From Phycisphaerae bacterium (GTDB taxonomy: Bacteria > Planctomycetota > Phycisphaerae > Phycisphaerales > UBA1924): a stretch of DNA of 6,407 nucleotides. Position numbers and translations under genes: made by a program. Below, one piece after another: positions 1 through 4,633 of the stretch (its first letter is position 1; each line of letters starts with the position of its first letter). The stretch lies in contig JAEUIX010000022.1 in NCBI GenBank assembly GCA_016794945.1, positions 1 through 6,407 of the forward strand, given 5' to 3'. The notes under the pieces were generated by a model. The model was not told where the DNA came from. It did not search any database and saw only the letters and a program-made list of their open reading frames with translations.

Positions 1-811
1 TCCGGGTGCGAGCGGTGGGCGCGGCGACGTGGCGGATCTTGAAGCGGGTCCACTTGACGGCGGCCTGTTCCTGGCCGATGGCGTTGACGACGTCGACGAC
101 GGTCTGGATGCGCCGCGGCGCGTCGGTCATGATGATCACGCCCAGGTCGTCGAGATAGGCAATGGACCCCTGGCCGGGAGCGGGCGGCGCGCCCGGGGCG
201 GCGCCGGAGCTCTTGAGGGCCACGTTGATTGCGTTGGCCATGGACGAGGGCTTGAGGCCCATGGTCGTGATGATGCGGGTGGTCGAAAAGTCGTCCTTGC
301 CCACCTGGCCGATCATTTCGGTAGAGGGGCGGACGAAATAGATGCCCGTCGCCGGATCACGCGACAGGGTCTGGCCGTTCTGTTCCAGCAGCAGCGACAG
401 GAACCGCAGCAACTGGTCGCGCGGGATCTCCAGCACGGTCGGGAGCAGGATGTCCTTGTCGCCCAGCGCCTTGTCGGTGCCGATGACCTGGATCTTCAGC
501 AGATCCACCACGGTGTCCAGCAGCAGCTTGACCTTCACCGGCTCAGGGAACGGCCCGAAGCGGAAGATGTTCTCGTCGGCGGGCGGGGGCGTGCCCGGAG
601 TCGCGGGCTTGGTCCCGGGCGCGGGCCGGCCTGCGGCGCCCTTGACCGGGTCGGCCGGCTTGGCCTGGTCGCCCGGTTTCTCCGGGGGGACGGGTCGCAG
701 CAGGTCGCCGCTCTTGATCCCGTCATCGGGCTGCACCCCGGCCGCGACGCCGACGGACAACCCGGCAACCGCCGCCACCAGCGCCACATTCATCCTGCCG
801 TTGACCTTCAT
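1..811 (-). CDS. Secretin-type outer-membrane channel protein (GspD-like), N-terminal part only
   Basis: The gene runs off the left edge, leaving 270 residues visible. Residues 1-25 look like a signal peptide: an early Lys/Arg region, a hydrophobic Ala/Val/Leu core, then Ala-Ala-Gly. Residues about 26-82 are a Pro/Ala/Lys/Gly-rich linker. Residues about 85-165 resemble a secretin N0 (STN-like) domain, with an amphipathic helix, DILLPTVLEIPRDQLLRFL, then a hairpin ending IYFVRPS. Residues about 175-248 match the secretin N1 fold: FSTTRIITTMGLKPSSMANAI, a Pro/Gly-rich loop, then IAYLDDLGVIIMTDAPRRI and a closing helix. A further repeat begins near 253. Secretins form multimeric outer-membrane gates for type II secretion, type IV pili or related systems; which one applies cannot be decided because the C-terminal barrel domain is outside the window. 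An alternative ATG lies at codon 7 (793), but the ribosome-binding site favours 811. The secretin assignment rests on pattern recognition, not on the diagnostic pore domain. Confidence 0.78.
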   Translation of the reverse strand, partial: MKVNGRMNVALVAAVAGLSVGVAAGVQPDDGIKSGDLLRPVPPEKPGDQAKPADPVKGAAGRPAPGTKPATPGTPPPADENIFRFGPFPEPVKVKLLLDTVVDLLKIQVIGTDKALGDKDILLPTVLEIPRDQLLRFLSLLLEQNGQTLSRDPATGIYFVRPSTEMIGQVGKDDFSTTRIITTMGLKPSSMANAINVALKSSGAAPGAPPAPGQGSIAYLDDLGVIIMTDAPRRIQTVVDVVNAIGQEQAAVKWTRFKIRHVAAPTARTR

Positions 812-819
812 CGCCTGTG

Positions 820-824
820 CCTCC
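820..824 (-). promoter_or_regulatory. Ribosome-binding site of the secretin gene
   Basis: A GGAGG core on the minus strand ends 8 bases before the ATG at 811. It supports that start over the in-frame ATG at 793, which has no comparable core at normal spacing. Confidence 0.65.
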
Positions 825-898
825 GTGCCGGTCCCGTGACCGCCGCTGCGCCGCGTCCCCCGGCTCGATCACCCCGGTGTATCCATCCGCCGCACCAG

Positions 899-931
899 CC
901 CCCCACTCTCCATCCCCCACCCCCCGCCCCC
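899..931 (-). other. Potential G-quadruplex motif in the secretin leader
   Basis: Read on the minus strand, this stretch has four G-runs of 5, 6, 5 and 6 bases. The first three are separated by single bases (C, then T) and the last by a 9-base loop. Three adjacent long runs with one-base loops, plus a fourth run, suit intramolecular G-quadruplex formation. The motif sits about 90-120 bases upstream of the secretin start codon on its sense strand, so it would be in the 5' untranslated RNA if transcription begins further upstream. Function is inferred; a random G-rich tract in a GC-rich genome is the alternative. Confidence 0.5.
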
Positions 932-940
932 TGCTCATCG

Positions 941-974
941 GGCCGTCCCGATTCGGTGGCCGTCCCGTTTCGGC
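941..974. repeat. 17-bp tandem direct repeat
   Basis: Two adjacent 17-base units (941-957 and 958-974) begin with GGCCGTCCCG and differ at only two positions, the 11th (A/T) and the 17th (T/C). A third partial match, GGCC, follows at 975. The position within the divergent spacer is compatible with a pair of same-face or staggered protein-binding sites, but a simple replication-slippage duplication explains it equally well. Confidence 0.6.
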
Positions 975-1107
975 GGCCCCGCGGCCCCATTATCGGCGTT
1001 CGGACGCGCGCCGCGGGACGCGCCCGCCCGACGTCGGAGTTATACCGTTTCCGCCCGGGTTACGCCGCATCTGAACCCGATTCCCCGCAAGAGCAACCAC
1101 GCCTCGA

Positions 1108-2097
1108 ATGACCGGTACGCCGCCCCGCATCGTGAGCCTGCTGCCCTCGGCGACGGAGATCGTCGCGGCGATCGGCGCCGGGCCGTGGCTGGTGGGCCGA
1201 TCCCACGAGTGCGACCACCCGGCGGGCCTGGAGCACCTGCCGGTGCTGACGGCCCCGCGCGCCGCGTACGCCGCCCCGGGCGATGCCGCGGCGGTCGACG
1301 AACAGGTCCGGAGGACACTGGAACAGGGCGGGGCGCTCTACCACCTGGACGCCGACCGCCTGGCGGCCCTTCGGCCCGATGTCATCATCACGCAGGACCT
1401 GTGCCGCGTCTGTTCGATCGATCTGGCGACGGTGCGCCGCATCGCGGCGGCGCTGCGGCCGGCGCCGCGGATCGTTTCGCTGAACCCCACGACCCTGGAA
1501 GGGGTGCTGGACGATGTGCTGACCGTCGGGCGGGAATTGGGGATCGAGGCGGCGGCACAGGATGCGGTGGCCGGGCTGCGGGAGCGGCTGTACGCGGCCC
1601 AGGACTTCGTCAACCCTTACAGCGATGGGCCGTCGGTGGCGCTGCTGGAGTGGACGGACCCGTTGTTCATCGGCGGGCACTGGACGCCGCAGTTGATCGA
1701 ACGGGCCGGGGGGCGGTGCCCGCTGAACCCGACCGTTCCGGTCGAGCACGCCGGGGCCGCGAGCGGACCGATCGGCGTGACGCAGCGCACGGCGGGTCGC
1801 TCGCGTCAGATCGCCGCGGCGGAACTGGTCGCGTCGGCCCCGGAGGCGATCGTCATCGCGCCGTGCGGCCTGACGCTGGAACAGACGCGCGCCGAGGCCG
1901 CCCGACTGGCGGGCCAGGCGTGGTGGCGCGCCCTGCCGGCGGTGCGCCGGGGGCGGGTGGCGCTGGTGGACGGGAACCGGTTCTTCAACCGGCCGGGTCC
2001 GCGGCTGGTCGACGCGTTCGAGTTCCTGGTGGGCTGGCTCAACGACCGGCCGGAGCTGATTCCCGCGGGGTTCGCGTGGGAGCCGATGAGGGCGTGA
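1108..2097 (+). CDS. BtuF-like cobalamin-binding protein (periplasmic-binding-protein fold, no signal peptide)
   Basis: This 329-residue protein belongs to the BtuF/FhuD-type binding-protein superfamily (COG0614). It resembles the branch usually annotated as cobalamin-binding protein. Visible hallmarks are RIVSLLPSATEIV (7-19), GRSHECDHP (30-38), LRPDVIITQDLCRVC (88-102), EWTDPLFIGGHWTPQLIE (181-198), APCG (251-254) and DGNRFFNRPGPRLVD (288-302). Length fits a complete protein: two lobes joined by a helix near 130-165. The start is firm, because an in-frame TGA lies at 1072-1074 and no ATG, GTG or TTG occurs between it and 1108. The N-terminus begins directly with the first beta strand and has no signal peptide or lipobox. 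Classical BtuF delivers vitamin B12 to the BtuCD importer in the periplasm; export of this version is not evident, so the role may be cytoplasmic. No permease or ATPase gene is adjacent. Five cysteines occur, including the pair C99/C102. Ligand specificity is inferred from family resemblance. Confidence 0.88.
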   Translation: MTGTPPRIVSLLPSATEIVAAIGAGPWLVGRSHECDHPAGLEHLPVLTAPRAAYAAPGDAAAVDEQVRRTLEQGGALYHLDADRLAALRPDVIITQDLCRVCSIDLATVRRIAAALRPAPRIVSLNPTTLEGVLDDVLTVGRELGIEAAAQDAVAGLRERLYAAQDFVNPYSDGPSVALLEWTDPLFIGGHWTPQLIERAGGRCPLNPTVPVEHAGAASGPIGVTQRTAGRSRQIAAAELVASAPEAIVIAPCGLTLEQTRAEAARLAGQAWWRALPAVRRGRVALVDGNRFFNRPGPRLVDAFEFLVGWLNDRPELIPAGFAWEPMRA

Positions 2098-2115
2098 GGG
2101 CGCGTCGCGGAGCGG

Positions 2116-2913
2116 TCAGGCCGCCGGGGCGGCGCGCGGACGCTCGGCCTTGTGGGCCATGAGCAGCGCAGCGCCGACGATCACCCCCAGCATCGAGAAC
2201 CCGGCGCCGGGCAGCGTCCAGCCCATGCCGTCCACGGCGTCGGACTTGTACTTGTAGCGCGAGGCGTAGAGCTTGGGCATGGCCCAGAGGGCGGCCTGCC
2301 ACTCCCAGGTGCGTTCCTCGATGGGAAGGACCCCGGCGGCGCCGTCGGCCTTGAGCGCGGGCAGTTCGCCGCGGCGGTCGCGGAACTGCATGGTGCGCCG
2401 GGCCAGCCTGGGCGTGGCGCCGCGGACCAGTTCGATCAGTTCGAAGGTCCAGAGCTTGGAACCCACGAGCGCCGAGGGGTCGTTCTCGCGCTCGACGGCG
2501 GGGTGGCGCACGACGATGACCAGCCGCACGGCGGGCTTGCCGTCGATCTCGGCCTGGACGCGCCCCGCGACCATGGGCGCGAAGGCGAGCACGCGCAGGC
2601 TCTCTTCGTAGCCGGTGAGGTCCTTGAACTTCTCGATGGGCGGGGCGATGACGGGCACGATGGCCTCGTCGGGTCCGTAGCGGATGCGGACGGCGGCGCG
2701 GCCGTCGGCGGTCTTCTCATCGGTGATGGAGACGGGCACGCCGTCGACGTCGAACGACCGGTCGGTGGCCGCCTTGAAGTAGAACTGGGGCGGGGGCGAG
2801 GCGTCGTGGTAGTCGCGGATGCGCAGCGCCATGGCGACGCCGCTGACGAGGAACAGCAGCGCCGAGCCCAGCGTCACGGCCCACCCCGCGGTCCCGAGCC
2901 GGCTCGAAGTCAC
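2116..2913 (-). CDS. Hypothetical membrane-anchored protein, last gene of the cytochrome oxidase cluster
   Basis: I do not recognise this 265-residue protein. It has a probable membrane helix near residues 9-30 and another near 234-253. Between them are about 200 mostly soluble residues with alternating strand-like segments (for example SFDVDGVPVSITDE at 53-66, AVRLVIVVRHPAV at 128-140 and LWTFELIELV at 154-163). It contains no cysteine, no haem-binding CxxCH and no obvious metal-ligand cluster. The start is GTG at 2913, backed by a GGGAGG site; the gene begins 23 bases after the ctaF stop, so it is very likely co-transcribed with the oxidase. The helix-soluble-helix layout recalls the assembly factor SURF1, but I see no SURF1 sequence motif. 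A role as an accessory subunit or assembly factor is an inference from position only. Coding is well supported by length, operon spacing and composition. Confidence 0.82.
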   Translation of the reverse strand: MTSSRLGTAGWAVTLGSALLFLVSGVAMALRIRDYHDASPPPQFYFKAATDRSFDVDGVPVSITDEKTADGRAAVRIRYGPDEAIVPVIAPPIEKFKDLTGYEESLRVLAFAPMVAGRVQAEIDGKPAVRLVIVVRHPAVERENDPSALVGSKLWTFELIELVRGATPRLARRTMQFRDRRGELPALKADGAAGVLPIEERTWEWQAALWAMPKLYASRYKYKSDAVDGMGWTLPGAGFSMLGVIVGAALLMAHKAERPRAAPAA

Positions 2914-2918
2914 GATCG

Positions 2919-2924
2919 CCTCCC
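2919..2924 (-). promoter_or_regulatory. Ribosome-binding site supporting a GTG start
   Basis: GGGAGG on the minus strand lies 5 bases before the GTG at 2913. No ATG, GTG or TTG occurs in frame between the preceding gene's stop and this GTG, so the site fixes the start of the hypothetical membrane protein. Confidence 0.65.
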
Positions 2925-2936
2925 GCGTGTGCCGCG

Positions 2937-3845
2937 TTACGCGCCGCCCTTGTGATCCGCGCCGCCGGCGGGCTTGGCCGGCTCGGCGCCGTGGCCGCCC
3001 GGCTCGCCGTGCCCGGCGGGGGCCAGGCCCGGCATGGTGACGCCCCGCTTGACGCGGCTGCGGTCCGGCGACGACCCGGGGCCCGGGTTCTCGTGCCAGG
3101 CCTTCTCAAAGTGGTGGAGCCAGCCGGGCAGGGGCTTGCCGGCCTTCTCGAGCGCGGCGGCTCCCTGCAGCAGTTTGTCGGCGTGGGCGGCGAGTTCCTT
3201 CGGCAGGGCCTTGCCCTCCTCGCGGAGTTCCAGGATCTCGTGCATGCGGTGGTCCTGGTACTTGGCGGCGGCCTTGTCGGTGATGTCGGTGCCGGCGGCC
3301 AGGGCCTCGTCGATGATGCGCTCGACGCGGGCCCGGGAGAAGGCCGCGATGGACTCGTTGGGGTTGAGGGCCGTCTCCTTGCCGTCGCGCTTGGAGATGG
3401 GCAGGCCGCCGGTGCCGCCGGCGACGATGGGGTCCATCTTCTCGCGGTAGATGCGGTCGCGGCTGGTGAGGTCGATGGCGGTGAAGCCGAGGAAGAACGC
3501 CAGCACGAAGAGGGTGAAGATGACGACGATGGAGTTCATCGGGTTGTCGTACTTGAGCTGCATGAAGAACATCACGACGATGATGCTCTTGACGGTGGCG
3601 ATGGAGAGCGCCACGGCGACGTTGACCCACTGGGGAATGACGACGTCGAAGGTGTGGGAGATCCACTGCTCGGCCTGGGCGGCGCCGACGGTCAGCAGGG
3701 TGAAGAACATGAGCACGCCCAGGACGGTCAGCAGGACGCGCTTGGGCACGATGACGTGCCCGTGGTGGCCGTGGGAGTAGCTGGCGCCGGCCGGGTAGAG
3801 GTCAACGACGGCGTCGGCGGCGGGCGGCTGGTGTGCGTGGGACAT
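2937..3845 (-). CDS. ctaF: Cytochrome c oxidase subunit IV, prokaryotic type, with long C-terminal extension
   Basis: Residues about 30-127 match the small prokaryotic subunit IV family (COX4_pro type). Three membrane helices lie near 37-57, 73-97 and 104-126. The second contains the typical run ATVKSIIVVMFFMQLKY, where FFMxL-K/Y is a family signature. Subunit IV is thought to stabilise the oxidase core in the membrane and has no metal site. The N-terminus is His-rich (SHGHHGH at 24-30). Usual family members are about 100-120 residues; this one continues for about 175 more. The extension is a charged, largely helical-looking region (about 160-252) ending in a Gly/Pro/Ala/His-rich tail. The gene starts 64 bases after the ctaE stop and ends 23 bases before the next gene. 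The ATG at 3845 has only a weak Shine-Dalgarno sequence. The family call for the first third is good; the function of the extension is unknown. Confidence 0.87.
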   Translation of the reverse strand: MSHAHQPPAADAVVDLYPAGASYSHGHHGHVIVPKRVLLTVLGVLMFFTLLTVGAAQAEQWISHTFDVVIPQWVNVAVALSIATVKSIIVVMFFMQLKYDNPMNSIVVIFTLFVLAFFLGFTAIDLTSRDRIYREKMDPIVAGGTGGLPISKRDGKETALNPNESIAAFSRARVERIIDEALAAGTDITDKAAAKYQDHRMHEILELREEGKALPKELAAHADKLLQGAAALEKAGKPLPGWLHHFEKAWHENPGPGSSPDRSRVKRGVTMPGLAPAGHGEPGGHGAEPAKPAGGADHKGGA

Positions 3846-3909
3846 GGGTGAACTCGCGTGCTCGTCGGTGGTTCGCGCTGGGCGGGTCGGTCGTTCGGGG
3901 ATCGGCGGA

Positions 3910-4590
3910 TCAGTGGATGAGGTACAGCATGGGGAACAGGAAGATCCAGACGATGTCGACGATGTGCCAGTAGAGGCCGACGCCTTCGACGGCGTTGTAG
4001 TGCCGGGGGCCGAAGTGGTTCTTGCGGGCCCGCAGGTAGAGCCACAGGAACAGGCCCATGCCGATGATCACGTGCGAGGCGTGGACGCCGGTGGCGGCCC
4101 AGTAGACGCCCCACCAGTGCACCTCGTAGGGGCTCTCCCAGCCGGCGTAGGAGTAGAACATGCCGGGGAGCTTGCCCTCGGCGTACTTGGGCCCGTACTC
4201 GAAGAGGAACTTGATGGCCAGGAAGGCCAGGCCGCAGAAGAACGTGATGAGGATGTTCCGCTTGAGGGCGCCGGTCTCGCCCATCTGGGCGTTGCGAACG
4301 GCGGCGGCGACGGTGTAGGACGAGTAGAGCAGCACGACGGTGTTGAGCAGGCCCCACCGCCAGTCGAGCAGGCTGGAGCCGTGGATGAAGGCCTCGGGGT
4401 GCATCATGCGCATGATGCCGTAGTAGACGAACAGCCCCGAGAACAGCAGGATCTCGGTGCTGAGGAAGAGCCAGACGCCGAACTTGACGGCGTCGAACTC
4501 GTGGTCGCGGTCGCGGAAGTGCTCCGCGGCGCGGTACGACTCGGCGTACGTCAGGCCGGTGAGGTTCTTGTCGGCGGGGAGGGTGCTCAT
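3910..4590 (-). CDS. ctaE: Cytochrome c oxidase subunit III (five-helix form)
   Basis: This 226-residue integral membrane protein is the haem-free core subunit III of an aa3/caa3-type oxidase. It binds against subunit I and is thought to help sustain proton uptake through the D pathway. Family motifs are FDAVKFGVWLFLSTEILLF (32-50, with the conserved glutamate at 46), the GVHASHVIIG segment (168-177) and YWHIVDIVWIFLFPMLY (207-223). Five membrane helices are predicted near 36-57, 79-98, 110-131, 160-186 and 203-225. This corresponds to helices III-VII of the seven-helix mitochondrial form, as is common in bacterial caa3-type enzymes. The ATG at 4590 has an AGAGG site (4601-4597) six bases upstream. 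The gene follows ctaD by 43 bases and precedes ctaF by 64, consistent with one operon. The protein appears intact, with no disrupted motif. Confidence 0.96.
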   Translation of the reverse strand: MSTLPADKNLTGLTYAESYRAAEHFRDRDHEFDAVKFGVWLFLSTEILLFSGLFVYYGIMRMMHPEAFIHGSSLLDWRWGLLNTVVLLYSSYTVAAAVRNAQMGETGALKRNILITFFCGLAFLAIKFLFEYGPKYAEGKLPGMFYSYAGWESPYEVHWWGVYWAATGVHASHVIIGMGLFLWLYLRARKNHFGPRHYNAVEGVGLYWHIVDIVWIFLFPMLYLIH

Positions 4591-4633
4591 GCGATGCCTC
4601 TGGTGCGGTCGGTCGGTTGGCGCGGGGCGGAGA

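Larger units (their letters stand above)
812..1107. other. Divergent intergenic spacer
   Basis: These 296 bases separate the start codons of the divergent secretin and BtuF-like genes, so promoters for both should lie here or overlap the gene starts. The spacer contains a C-run/G-run cluster (899-931), a 17-bp tandem duplication (941-974) and a short AT-richer patch around 1038-1050. That patch gives TATAAC on the minus strand (1044-1039) and TTATAC on the plus strand (1040-1045). Neither hexamer has a recognisable -35 partner at 16-18 bases, so no promoter is called. No B12-box-like or other riboswitch core was seen. The BtuF-like start at 1108 also has no clear Shine-Dalgarno sequence. Confidence 0.6.

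Noticed and set aside
1039..1045. TATAAC (minus) and TTATAC (plus) as -10 promoter elements
   Set aside because: Neither has a TTGACA-like hexamer at 16-18 bases. One AT-rich patch in a GC-rich spacer is weak evidence on its own.
812..1107. Cobalamin riboswitch upstream of the BtuF-like gene
   Set aside because: No B12-box-like core or the expected conserved helices could be recognised, and the AUG follows only a short region with no evident structured element.
29..1111. Long plus-strand open frame antisense to the secretin gene and crossing the spacer
   Set aside because: Its product is Arg/Gly/His/Pro-rich with no recognisable domain. The minus strand in the same place encodes a signal peptide, a linker and secretin-like domains with a good ribosome-binding site.
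2119..2133. GC-rich inverted repeat near the end of the hypothetical gene as a terminator
   Set aside because: The stem is only about five base pairs, lies within the last codons and is not followed by a T-run on either strand.
3881..4620. Similar GGTCGGTCG strings in the ctaD-ctaE and ctaE-ctaF gaps as an intergenic repeat family
   Set aside because: The shared core is about nine bases of simple repetitive GC-rich sequence, too short to separate from chance.
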